From positions 4,720,501 to 4,784,500 of the forward strand of contig OY720097.1 of the NCBI GenBank assembly GCA_963082875.1: 64,000 bases of DNA. The letters are read 5' to 3'. Of the stretch, positions 50,133 to 62,000 are shown in pieces (the first letter of the stretch is position 1; every line of letters begins with the position of its first letter). Source of the DNA: Corella eumyota. Lineage: Eukaryota; Chordata; Ascidiacea; Phlebobranchia; Corellidae. Below the pieces are notes generated by a model that was not told the origin of the DNA, made no database searches, and was given only the letters and a program-made list of their open reading frames with translations. The translations under genes were made by a program, and so were the position numbers.

Positions 50133-53050
50133 ATGATAAGTTTCAAGTTAGGATTGGTTATAACTGTCATAGTAACATTAGGTGTTTTAGCATTATTACT
50201 TGCTATATTTTGTATATGTATCAATGTATGCTCCCACCGGCGTTTGTCAAATAACATTAGTGTGAAAAATCCAATATCCCGTCAGATAAATAATGTACAA
50301 CTTCCACATTCACGTGCAACATCCAGCAGACTTCTGCCAAGTAGCGACAATGTATATTGCTCGACATCCGACGAAGATTGTGATGAACAAATTCCAACTT
50401 CGTGTTTAGATTCCAATAGACTGTTACCAAGTCACGACAACTATGAAGCATCAGAGGCCTACGATGACCCAAGTACAGACCAAATCGAATATTCGAACAG
50501 ACTTGCGTTAAGGTCCGCCAATTATTCGAGATCAAAAAAGGAGTATAGAAAACCAAATACAGACCAAACTGGATATTCCAACAGACTTATGCAAAGGTCC
50601 GACAATTATTCGACATACGAAGAGGAATATAATGAACCAAATACAGACCAAACTGAATATTACAACAGTTCGCAAAGGTCCGACAACTACTCGACATACG
50701 AAGAAGAGTATGATGAACCAAATACAGTCCAAACTGAATATTACAACAGTTCGCAAAGGTCCGACAACTACTCGACATACGAAGAAGAGTATGATGAACC
50801 AAATACAGTCCAAACTGAATATTACAACAGTTCGCAAAGGTCCGACAACTACTCAACATACGAAGAGGAATATAATGAACCAAATACAGACCAAACTGAA
50901 TATTACAACAGTTCGCAAAGGTCCGACAACTACTCGACATACGAAGAAGAGTATGATGAACCAAATACAGTCCAAACTGAATATTACAACAGTTCGCAAA
51001 GGTCCGACAACTACTCGACATACGAAGAAGAGTATGATGAACCAAATACAGTCCAAACTGAATATTACAACAGTTCGCAAAGGTCCGACAACTACTCAAC
51101 ATACGAAGAGGAATATAATGAACCAAATACAGACCAAACTGAATATTACAACAGTTCGCAAAGGTCCGACAACTACTCGACATACGAAGAAGAGTATGAT
51201 GAACCAAATACAGTCCAAACTGAATATTACAACAGTTCGCAAAGGTCCGACAACTACTCGACATACGAAGAAGAGTATGATGAACCAAATACAGTCCAAA
51301 CTGAATATTACAACAGTTCGCAAAGGTCCGACAACTACTCAACATACGAAGAAGAGTATGATGAACCAAATACAGACCAAACTGAATATTACAACAGTTC
51401 GCAAAGGTCCGACAACTACTCGACATACGAAGAAGAGTATGATGAACCAAATACAGTCCAAACTGAATATTACAACAGTTCGCAAAGGTCCGACAACTAC
51501 TCGACATACGAAGAAGAGTATGATGAACCAAATACAGTCTAAACTGAATATTACAACAGTTCGCAAAGGTCCGACAACTACTCGACATACGAAGAAGAGT
51601 ATGATGAACCAAATACAGTCCAAACTGAATATTGCAACAGTTCGCAAAGGTCCGACAACTACTCGACATACGAAGAAGAGTATGATGAACCAAATACAGT
51701 CCAAACTGAATATTACAACAGTTCGCAAAGGTCCGACAACTACTCGACATACGAAGAAGAGTATGATGAACCAAATACAGTCCAAACTGAATATTACAAC
51801 AGTTCGCAAAGGTCCGACAACTACTCAACATACGAAGAGGAATATAATGAACCAAATACAGACCAAACTGAATATTACAACAGTTCGCAAAGGTCCGACA
51901 ACTACTCGACATACGAAGAAGAGTATGATGAACCAAATACAGTCCAAACTGAATATTACAACAGTTCGCAAAGGTCCGACAACTACTCGACATACGAAGA
52001 AGAGTATGATGAACCAAATACAGTCCAAACTGAATATTACAACAGTTCGCAAAGGTCCGACAACTACTCGACATACGAAGAAGAGTATGATGAACCAAAT
52101 ACAGTCCAAACTGAATATTACAACAGTTCGCAAAGGTCCGACAACTACTCGACATACGAAGAAGAGTATGATGAACCAAATACAGACCAAACTGAATATT
52201 ACAACAGTTCGCAAAGGTTCGACAACTACTCGACATATGAAGAGGAGTATTATGAACCAAATACAGTCCAAACTGAATATTACAACAGTTCGCAAAGGTT
52301 CGACAACTACTCGACATACGAAGAAGAGTATGATGAACCAAATACAGTCCAAACTGAATATTACAACAGTTCGCAAAGGTCCGACAACTACTCGACATAC
52401 GAAGAAGAGTATGATGAACCAAATACAGTCCAAACTGAATATTACAACAGTTCGCAAAGGTCCGACAACTACTCGACATATGAAGAGGAGTATTATGAAC
52501 CAAATACCTACCAAACTGGATTTTGCAACAGACCTTCACGTATGTCTGACAGTTATTCCACATACGGAGAAGCCTGTAATAAAACAAATACAGACCAAAG
52601 GGAATATTACGGCAGAATTATTTCAGATTACGACAGTGATTCAACATCTGAAGAGGAGTACGGGGATTACTTTTCATGCTTAGATGAAAATGACTACAAC
52701 AGTTATTTAAGTGACGACAGTGAAGCTGGGGTGGAAGCTTATCATGCAGCCTACCAAGGCAATAAAAAACGTTTTGGTAAATACTTATGTGAAGATTGTG
52801 GCAAAGAATGGAAAAGTTTTAATAGCTGGGAAAACGTCGCACAGCAATGCTCCGAATGTGAAAACGAAGTATACCCACATAATCAGGTTTAGTATTAAAA
52901 ACTTCTTATAAATTTTCTAATAATATAAATTCTTTGATTATTTATATGCAGATATCAATAGATGAAGCAAACGAATTAGGTGAAAGCGCCATTGGACCAC
53001 ATCTCGAAGAACTATGCGCAAAATGCAAATTACTTGGCAGACACTGTTAA
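50133..53050 (+). CDS. Membrane-anchored repeat 3CxxC gene, copy 6, with an in-frame stop in the repeats
   Basis: Two exons: 50133-52886 and 52952-53050. The first ~150 codons are almost identical to copy 5 (same anchor, same linker). About 24 repeats follow, many with NTVQTEY in place of NTDQTEY, then the intact cassette ([32 protein letters not shown]) and a tail ending ELCAKCKLLGRHC. One repeat has CAA changed to TAA at 51540-51542, which would end the protein after 469 residues and remove the zinc domain; the frame is open again up to 52886. It may be an allelic null, an assembly error in a hard repeat, or a truncated secreted-type or anchored repeat protein. Confidence 0.75.
50560..52540 (+). 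repeat. 81-bp coding minisatellite, ~24 units
   Basis: The array in copy 6. It is more homogeneous than in copy 5 and shows a higher-order pattern: blocks of three units (two with GTC at the Asp/Val codon, one with GAC and AATATAATG) repeat at 243-bp spacing between 50630 and 51340. Recent block-wise expansion is likely. Confidence 0.93.
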
Positions 53051-53743
53051 TAAGTTATTTAATCAGCTGCATAAATATATTTCTTTTCGTATATTTTTCC
53101 GCCTTTATTTTGTATATAAAATTTTACATTTAACACTCAATTAATTATTTTAGATTATTGTTTAAAAGCTGTGTAATGCTCTAATTATTATGACATAGAA
53201 CATACAGAAGTGTAAATATTTATTTATAATTAAAAGTAACACAATCTCGGATTTCTTGTATCACAGTATAAATATTCTTTAAAACATTAGCAAGAAATGT
53301 CTATTTTCATTAATATTTTTAAAATAAAAATGGGTATATCGTGAGTTATTTTATTCATTTACCTAAGGATTTCTTTTAAAAGTGGTAACTTTTGACTGCG
53401 ACGCAACTTAATAAAAATAAATACTTTACCGAACATAAAATCTCCTCGTTTATTCAAGTGAATCATGGTAATTCTGAAACGACCCATGCGTTAATGAAAC
53501 ACTATATTTTGCATAGTGAGCATAGTGTTATACCATCATAAGTAACCAAACATGTTTTTTTATAATAAACTTCATTTAAAAAATTAACAAGTATACACCG
53601 TACCAAATTTGATGTCAAATTAAATCACTGGACTAAATTGATATTTTATTGATAGTTTTATCAAGAAAATCAACAGATAGTTTAAAATAAATAGTTATCA
53701 TTTTTTTAAAAACTTTTTTTTAAGTTATAAGTCTTGCGTAAAA
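53051..53743 (+). promoter_or_regulatory. Spacer and shared 5' flank before copy 7
   Basis: Third, shortened instance of the duplicated spacer (53325-53545), then the conserved proximal 5' flank (53579-53743) ending TTATAAGTCTTGCGTAAAA. Confidence 0.5.
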
Positions 53744-54327
53744 ATGATAACTTTCAAGTTAGGATTGGTTATAAGCATGATAATAGGTGTTTTAGCATTG
53801 TTATTTAAATGTATCAAGGAATCGTTTGTTGACACTTGTTTGTCAAATTACATCAGTCTAGAAAATCCAACATTCTGCCGGGTAAGTGATGTACAACCTG
53901 CACACTCACGTGCGACTTCAAGCAGACTTTTGCCAAACAACAAAAAAGTTTATAACTCGACATCTAAAAAAGATAACTATGAAAAAATGACAACCTTTCG
54001 TCTGGAAGATGAAAAAGATGATTACCGAAGCAACGAAAGGCGTTTTGGTAAATACTTTTGCATAGGTTGCAACAGAGAATGGAAAAGTTTTAATAGCTGG
54101 AAAAACGCCGCACAGCGATGCGTCGGCTGTAAAAAAAAAGTGTACCCACACAAACAGGTTTAGTATGAAAAACTTCAAATTTTATTAACTCTTTAATAAT
54201 ATAAATTTTCTTTATTATTTATATGCAGATATCAATAGAAAAAGCGAACAAATTAGGTGAGAGCGCTTCCGGACCACATTTCGATGAACTATGCGAAAAT
54301 TGCCAATCACTTGGCAGACATTGTTGA
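53744..54327 (+). CDS. Membrane-anchored 3CxxC protein without repeats, copy 7
   Basis: Two exons: 53744-54157 and 54229-54327, 170 residues. It has the same anchor type (MITFKLGLVISMIIGVLALL) and linker (HSRATSSRLLPNN) as copies 5 and 6 but none of the 27-residue repeats: the linker passes straight to NERRFGKYFCIGC, WKSFNSWKNAAQRCVGC, VYPHKQ. Exon 2 gives ISIEKANKLGESASGPHFDE and then LCENCQSLGRHC. The PYQG part of the cassette is lost but all seven Cys remain. It shows the likely pre-expansion architecture of copies 5 and 6. Confidence 0.85.
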
Positions 54328-54365
54328 TACTGCTTCTGCCTGATTTAAACAAAGAGTGAATAGTT

Positions 54366-54439
54366 ATGCGCAACCATTTTTTTGTATATACTATTTTTAA
54401 AATGGTGCGCAACCATTTTTTTGTATATACTATTTTTAG
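54366..54439 (+). repeat. 39-bp tandem duplication in copy 7 3' flank
   Basis: TGCGCAACCATTTTTTTGTA plus TATACTATTTTTA occurs twice in direct succession with a 39-bp period. Confidence 0.9.
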
Positions 54440-54479
54440 CTTTGCCCAATACATAATAAATGGAGTGTAAAAAAAGGTT

Positions 54480-54911
54480 GTGCGTTGTATTCGCATTAGT
54501 AATTTCCTTTTTAAAAGATATAATATTAAGATTGTATAGCGTTTGTGCTTAGTTTTATTAATTTATAAAAGTAAAAATATGTTGTTCCAAGTTATATAAA
54601 CAACTTTTTTTTAAATAGATTCTATATGCCAAAATAAGTTATATATTAGTCAAAGTGTAGCATATGGCAGAACGCAGTTAAAAACTTTATTGTTAATATA
54701 TATGTCCCTTTAAAAACATTTTTTTTCAAATAAACTTCATTTAAAAATTTAACAAGTATACACCATACCAAATTTAATGTTAAATTAAATCACTGGACTA
54801 AATTGATATTTTATTTATATTCACTAAGGAAATTAACAGATAGTAAAAGTTTAAATAAATAATTACCATTTCTTTAAATAGTTCTGTTTAAGTTATTAGT
54901 CGTGTATTAAA
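54480..54911 (+). promoter_or_regulatory. Shared 5' flank before copy 8
   Basis: Fourth instance of the family 5' flank (TTAACAAGTATACACCATAC, AAATCACTGGACTAAATTGA, AAGTTATTAGTCGTGTATTA). It is kept although the gene it precedes is truncated. Confidence 0.5.
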
Positions 54912-55266
54912 ATGGTAACTTTTACGACGGGTTTGGTCATAGTTGGCATATGTATGTTAGTATCATTATTTGCAATATGTATCAAGGTATGCTCCGACAG
55001 ACCTTCGTCAAATTACATAAGTGTGGAAAGACTTTGGCCAAGTAACGACAATGTATATTCCTCGATATCTGCCGAAGATCAAAGAAGAACACTTTCCAAC
55101 ACCATGGTGATACCGTTATCCGCCTGATTTAAACAAAGCAGAAATATTGTTATTAGCTGCCGAAACCATATTTTCTTTTGTAAATAGTATTTTAGCTTTA
55201 GTGTGTATAGAATTTAACATACCGAAGATCTATGTGAAAAATGCAAATCACTTGAAAAATGTTTTG
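54912..55266 (+). pseudogene. Truncated 3CxxC family member, copy 8
   Basis: A 71-codon reading (54912-55127) keeps the membrane anchor (TGLVIVGICMLVSLFAICIK) and part of the linker (NYISVERLWPSNDNVYSS), then runs into sequence like the 3' UTR of copy 7 (CGCCTGATTTAAACAAAG). The zinc cassette is deleted. A fragment of the tail exon (EDLCEKCKSLEKCF) survives at about 55219-55266. A rearranged dead copy, or at most a short membrane peptide. Confidence 0.75.
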
Positions 55267-56250
55267 AAAATGTACTTATCTATCTGACTAAAACAATGCG
55301 TAAATAATTTAATTTTTAAACAATTAAAAGGAATTAATTTAATTTTACAATTTTTAAATTGCATGTAAAACTTAACCGACATTAAGAATAGCAGTGGCCT
55401 GAATTGTGTGTAATCAGTAAATACAATATGTTTACAAGTTTTTTGTCGTGAATGCAGTTTGATTTTAAAGCAATGTCATGTTGGAATCATCACAACATAG
55501 TTAAACCACACATTATAAGTAAAACTTAAATACTCCACAACCGAAAATCAAGCTATAACGACATAATGAAGTATGTATGTATGGCATTATTGCGGGTAGA
55601 AATTATTTTTTTTGCATTTTGCAGTCGACCCCAAACTATCACGTAGCACCATCTTGCGGAAAATAAACATAACAAAAGACCTTGTTTGGCAAGTTTTTCA
55701 TAAACTGCCCCAAGCTATTTTGAACACTGATCAGCTGACATTTACGCACTCGAGTAATCAAAGAAACAACTAACAAGTTTGTCAGACATAAAACTTAATG
55801 CACGTATAATTTAAAGTACTAAGATTATATAAGAAAATAAGCTTGTGCGTTTAAGTATTACGTACATTGTATGACAACACTAAAAGTCAAATAGTAAGGG
55901 GGAAAATTGTGTTTTAAAAATTAAAATTTAGAAAACTTTTAAACTACTTACAATACAGCTATAGTAATAACAGTTACTTAACAAAACGCTTATCTTAAAC
56001 TTAATATTAATCTTAGTCGCACACTTACCAGTTTATTAGCTACAGTAAATACTTAAAATTAATACTTTAATAAACAAAATGTACTCTCGAAGTTTATTAT
56101 CCCTATAAATCAAAACAGTTCATTAAGAAAACCCATTAGGAAAGTATATTCAATTTGAATAATTTATATCGTTGTCAGTAAGTAAAGTTACACACTTTGC
56201 AATACACATGGTGTAATGCTGTTTAACAGTAGTAAGCGTATAGTTTAAGA
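55267..56250. other. Intergenic, 3CxxC cluster to PDZ-glutaredoxin gene
   Basis: AT-rich. No gene or familiar repeat is seen. It marks the end of the cluster and holds the 5' flank of the next gene. Confidence 0.4.
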
Positions 56251-58449
56251 ATGGACTGTATAGTTTTGGAAGTAATACGAAGACCTGATGAACCGTGGGG
56301 AATTCAAATTACCGGAGAATCACCTTGTTATATTGACAGTGTAAAGGTATTTGTCTTTTCAAAATATTTCCATTTTAAAAACTTAAAATATATTTGTAAA
56401 GATGTGTTGTATGTTACAATACACTAAAAGATATTATCAATTGAATAGCCTGAAAGTCCAGCAGAAGATGCAGGGATATGTAAAGGCGATTGTATTATTA
56501 GTGTTAATGGTATAAGCGTGCACGATGCCTCACACGACCAAATTGTTGAAATCATTGCCGAAAGCGGAAGAATGGCAAGGTACAAAATTTTATAACAATC
56601 TTAACGGTCTTAAAAAAGTTTGTAATACATTTGTGTTAAGAATTACACAAGTTAATATTCAGGTTTAAATTATTACCTTCCACAAATGAAGATATGAATT
56701 TGATGCCGGACACAAATAAAGAAAGTGAATCTTTTTGGACAGAAGACGCAAACAAAAACAATAAGAGGTGATTATGAAACGGCATGGGTATTTGTAATAA
56801 AAAAATTCTACGACGTTTGTATTTATTTTATCAATAGTTTTGTAATTTCAGTAAAAACGAAAAAGAAGATGACACAAACTTCGACCATACAGATTACGAA
56901 AAATTCTGTCAACTTTTAAAGTAAGTAAAGTTAAAAAATTATTAGCTTTTATATTTTATTTAATCATCATTTTATTGTTTTGTTCTAAGAAGTGATACTT
57001 CTGAAATAAAGGCCACAAAGACCAAAGAATCTAGGAAAGAACACAAAAAGGAAAAACGTAAAAAGAAAAACAAAAAGTTAGTGCCAAATGCAGAACAAGG
57101 CAGTTTCATCGTCACAAGAGAAGATCAAAATAATTTTGACAACACTTTTTCAACTGATTGCACCTTTCAAGGTAAGTTAAACAATTACCAATAACTTTTA
57201 AATCTAACACGCGGTTACAACCGACCACTGCAATGTATTTAACATATAAAATAGGTTCATTATTCTTGGATAAATATCAAAGTTGATTTGCTCTGTCAAA
57301 TGTTTTAGGGAAAAAGGCGGCACTTGCAGGGGCTTATACCGGTGACCACAACGTTATCTTAAACAAGCAAGACGACATATGTGGCGTTCGAGCACGGGTG
57401 AAGGCAGGAATACAACATTTCAGTTATGAGGGAGAACAGGAAAAGGTAAACGACCCAACCAAATTAGACAACAAGCATAAAAAAACACCAAAACAAATTG
57501 TTTTTTAAAAGAACATTACATCATTTCTAAGCCTTTTTTTATCTTAGTTTTACTGTTTATTTACAGATTAAGCCAGAAGACAAGGGAAAGATTATTGTGT
57601 ATACCACAAGCCTTGGAATACATCGCTCGGTTGCACAAAGTTGCGAGCAATCCCGAAAAATTCTGAAAGGCTACCGAGTAAAGTTTGAGGTTTGTCAGCT
57701 GTATTAATGACTTAAAACATTTAGTAATTACTTACTAAAATATATATAAATAGATAATGGTATTATACTTGCCAATTTGACGAAACTGTATTCTTTATTG
57801 CAGGATAGAGATATATTTACAAACTCTGAATATAAAGATGAATTATACGAACGTCTTGGTCTAAATGATGGCGACAAATTTCCCGAGATGCCACGTGTTT
57901 ACATAGACGGTGTATATATCGGGGTAAAATGATATTCTATTGTGTCCAAAATACATGTACGACAAATAGCATAAAATATGCCCAAAAGCCGTATATTTAA
58001 ACAGTTAAATTTTAGTTATGGACATAAGACTTTAACAATTGTATAACAAAAATGTTACATTGTTTTTTTAATAAAACCATCTTTAAAATAATAAAAATTA
58101 TTACCAATACATTACTAATGTTAAGGGAGCCAGTGAATTACAAGCAATGGGAGATTGCGGTGATCTGCGAATTCGACTTCAAGAATTTCCTGTAAGTTTT
58201 CTAAAACTTGAAAAAACCTATATGTTGCATGAATACAAAAAATGTACAAGTTTAATAGTGAATTGTATTCGACCTTGCTTTTAGAAATACAACTTATGTT
58301 CGCAATGTCCTACATGCAACACCACCGGTCAAGTTACCTGCCATTCCTGTAAGGGCAAAGCATTCCGAAAGAAAAATCGGTTTGCTTTATTAAAATGTGG
58401 AACTTGCAAACAAAAAGGAAAACTTGTATGTCCAGATTGTCTCTCCTAA
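56251..58449 (+). CDS. PDZ plus glutaredoxin, Cys-rich protein (GRXCR-like)
   Basis: Ten exons: 56251-56346, 56449-56579, 56663-56767, 56852-56920, 56990-57171, 57309-57445, 57567-57689, 57804-57923, 58126-58191 and 58285-58449, 397 residues. Residues 1-76 are a PDZ domain (EPWGIQITGESPCYIDSVK, SPAEDAGICKGDCIISVNG, HDQIVEIIAESG). A Lys-rich linker spans about 133-170. Residues 241-343 are the glutaredoxin-like domain of GRXCR1/2: KIIVYTTSLGIHRS, EQSRKILKGYRVKFEDRDI, MPRVYIDGVYIGG. The redox CPYC pair is absent, as in the family. The tail has four CxxC pairs (CSQCPTC, CHSC, CGTC, CPDC). Vertebrate GRXCR proteins act in hair-cell stereocilia, so an actin-protrusion role is an inference. The N-terminal PDZ is not part of vertebrate GRXCR1 as I know it. 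Confidence 0.9.
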
Positions 58450-59090
58450 CAAGTTTGTTTATTTTCTTCCTATCTTTGTGTTATTTTATGCTGATGTGGA
58501 CACTGTAATTAAGCATACGTCGTTTATAGTAATTAAAAACACACTGTATTCGGACATGACACTTACTTGTTTCAAAACAAGACGATTCTGTGTTAATTTT
58601 TCTTCCAAATGTCAACATGTAGCAATGTAGCTTTTGATGTAAATAATCTAATTATAATACAAAACTTTCACTGACTATACTTCTATATTCACGTTGTATT
58701 TAATATACTTTATAATGTAGAAATGTGTAATTCTATTTTACTGATTTTTTTTGCAACGTGGTTTCAAAACTAAAAATTTGAACTTCCCGGATGTATTTTC
58801 TGTTTACAATTATGCTCATTCATGCGAATTAATAATAATAATTTTTTTAAATAAATTTGTTTTTTTATATTTAACGATAACTTCAATTAAATTTATTTTA
58901 TTGTCGTGATGATTAAAGTGCAATAACATAAAAACAATATAAACAGTAGAACAACAAAAAAAAACATAATCAAAAATAAAAGGAAGCTTAATTTGAAACT
59001 ATACGTATAAAAACTATACACAATTTTCTACAAGTCTAAATACAAGTGTTGTAATATGCTTTGTTAAATAAAACAAATATTTAAAACACT
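58450..59090. other. Tail-to-tail 3' region of GRXCR-like and PKG genes
   Basis: Plus-strand AATAAA at 58850-58855 and minus-strand AATAAA at 58897-58892 lie about 40 bases apart. No other gene is seen. Confidence 0.55.
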
Positions 59091-62000
59091 TTAAAAGGTT
59101 TCATCCCAACCAGGTTTGGCCTTTGCAAGGAGCTCGTCTTCTTCGCTTAGATCACCAAAATCTTCCACACATGTCTCAAAGTTCTTTGTGTCATGCGGAC
59201 TCTTAACGTTGGGATTAAATGGCGCAGCAATTCGCTGCATTCGTAGACCTTGCCAATCAAAACCCTGATACCATCTTTGTTTCCTAATGTCGTTGACACC
59301 ACCACGTTGATATCCAAGTCTGTCACGTGCTTCGAGCTTACAGAGCCCTCTGATTAAAACCTAATAAAAAACATTGTTTTATTTTTTATATACAAAACAA
59401 CCTTAAAATTTTCAGCAAAAGTTACCTCTGCACTTTTAGGAATTCGCTTTGAAAACTTCACTCCTTCGATACCGTCCAAAATATTCTCATAAACAGACAT
59501 GTCGTCTGGTGCATAAAAGGGTGTTGTTCTGGACATTAGCTCGTAGATTAAGATACCGAAAGACCAGTAATCAGCAGAGAAGTCGTGACCTATATTTAAA
59601 CAGAAGTAAATATAAAAAAATATAATCTTATTCTATAATATAGCAGGACTAGTTATTGCACAAACAATGATCTTACCGCAGTTGCTAAGGATTTCGGGTG
59701 GAAAATATTCCGGGGTTCCACAAAACGTCCAAGTTTTAAATCCAAATCGGATTCTCTTTGCAAATCCAAAATCCACAAGCTTGACGTAACCTCTAAAGAT
59801 TAAAAAAAAAAAGATAAATATAATAAATTTATTAACCCAGTAGTTAATTAAACAATAAGGCTCTAAATTTTAGTAAAATGCAACCCAAAATATTGTTTAA
59901 AAATTGTTACTAATAGCAATAACTCAACAGTTAAAAAAACTCACTTGTGATCTAGCATTAAATTTTCAGGTTTGAGATCGCGATAAACAATTCCTCGTTC
60001 GTGTAAATAAGCCAAAGCTTCCAATACACAGGCGGATGTAAACCTTGCAGCCTCGTCGTTAAGTGGGCCTCTTTTCTTTAGTTCGTTGTAGATCTCCCCG
60101 CCCAAGTAAGCATCCATAAGCATGTAGATTTGCTTTTGGTCTTTGTAAGTTCTGTTAAAAAAAGTTGTCAAATGTAAAAGCGTATAAATCCCTTTTTACC
60201 CAAAGAATGTAGGCTTGGGTTATAATAATTTACATTAGTGGGGATCGTTTTAAACTACATGTATATTTTACCTGTACAGTCTACCAATGAAAGGTGATTT
60301 CATTGCTAGCATGATGTTTCGTTCAGCAAGCACGTGCTGCTGCTGTCCAGTCTTTAATATCTTGGCTTTTCTGATGCATTTTAATGCTAGTGCACATTTC
60401 GGCAACCCAGGAGCTCTGACTAGTTTCACGCATCCGAAACCGCCCTGGCCCAAGATTCGTAGAACCTATATAATTACAAGTAGTAAAATAGAAAAGTGTT
60501 GTACATGTTTTAATGCTTATAAATGACTTTTATATATCAAGTGTGGATATAGCCTACATATTCTTCATAATAAAAGATACGTTGTTGATATTACAACCTT
60601 TTGTACTTGAACTTCGTTACAAAAGAAATGTTCACAAACTAAGTGAACACAATTGAACACAATTACATAAATACAATGAATTATTTTTGAAGTTAAAACA
60701 TATCTGTAAACCACTTTACCAACGAGTTTTTCAAAAGAATTTGGTGTAAGATCCACAAAGGCTTTATTCACAAGCAAAAACACACAATGCCAGAACCATC
60801 AATCAAACTTAAACATTGAGTTAAATAAACAACGTGACACGTCGTACCTTTAGTTGATCGAGTTCCGTCCTTTTCAAAACCTCCTCCGTAGCTTTGCTTA
60901 GGCGAGATGTAATAGTGACTCTCACAGAAAGATTATTCATGTCTTGATGTAACAAATCTTCGACATCTATTAATGGCAATAACAAGTTAAAAATCGGAAC
61001 AAATATTGTTTTATATAAAAGGATATTTTAATTAGGTTTTACCTATGTCATCTTCCGAGTTTTCTTCTGCTACGGTTTGTAATTCACCTTGAGTAGGACT
61101 CTTAGGTTCGGAATGATCGGTCGTAACAATCGTAGGAAAAGATGGAGATCTTGCAACCTTAAAATAATTAATAATGTTTATATGAAAGCACGCATTACTT
61201 AAATAATTGTATTGACTACAAGGCGTTACATCTTTAACCAATATAAACCATAATGTGGCGTTGCATAATGTCAGAACAAAATTTTACTTCGGCTAAAGTT
61301 CCGACAAGTGAATTGAAAGCTTGCCTATCCAACATCAACACAGTGACGTCATCACTATCAGCGATCACGTTGGCTGCTCTCTTATCTTCAGTTAACAAAG
61401 CAAGTTCTCCAAAGTACTCACCTGGCACAAAATAATATTAGGTTTACTTAGTGTGGCAACAAAAGAGTTTCACAACTCGATAAAATCAAAAAAAGATAAG
61501 AATCGGATAAATAATGTTATTCAAGCATGCCTTTACCTGTTTTCATGTAGCATACAAATTCCTCTTCAAACGAGTCCGTTTTCAGTTTGGAATTCTAAAC
61601 AACATAATAGCTATTTATATTTTTACCAATAAGGGCAACTTATTGTTTGTGAAAAAATATTTTTTACCTTGTTTTGTGTTACTTTAACTTTGCCATCTTG
61701 TATGATGTAAAAGGTATCCCCCGAATCTCCTTGTCTGATGATGTAATTCCCAGCATGAAATTGGGCTTCTTCAAGACAATCTGCTATCCGCATCAACTTG
61801 CTGTCAGAGAGGGATTTCAGTTTTTCCACCGTCCTCAAAACTCGCACGTACTCGTCGCGCTTTTCTTGGCCGCTTTGTTTTACCACCGACTGTTCAAAAG
61901 AAATAAAGGAGTTGTCACAAGCTTATTCTTAAAGTGGCGGTTTGTCTATTAAAAACATTAAATAGCATATTCTATTATGTGTTAAAATATTTAAGTAAGA

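Noticed and set aside
50587-52683. Long open readings on both strands (over 660 codons) through the copy 6 repeat
   Set aside because: The 81-bp unit is a multiple of three and lacks stops in most frames. Only the plus frame starting at 50133 joins the membrane anchor to the zinc cassette and a proper intron.
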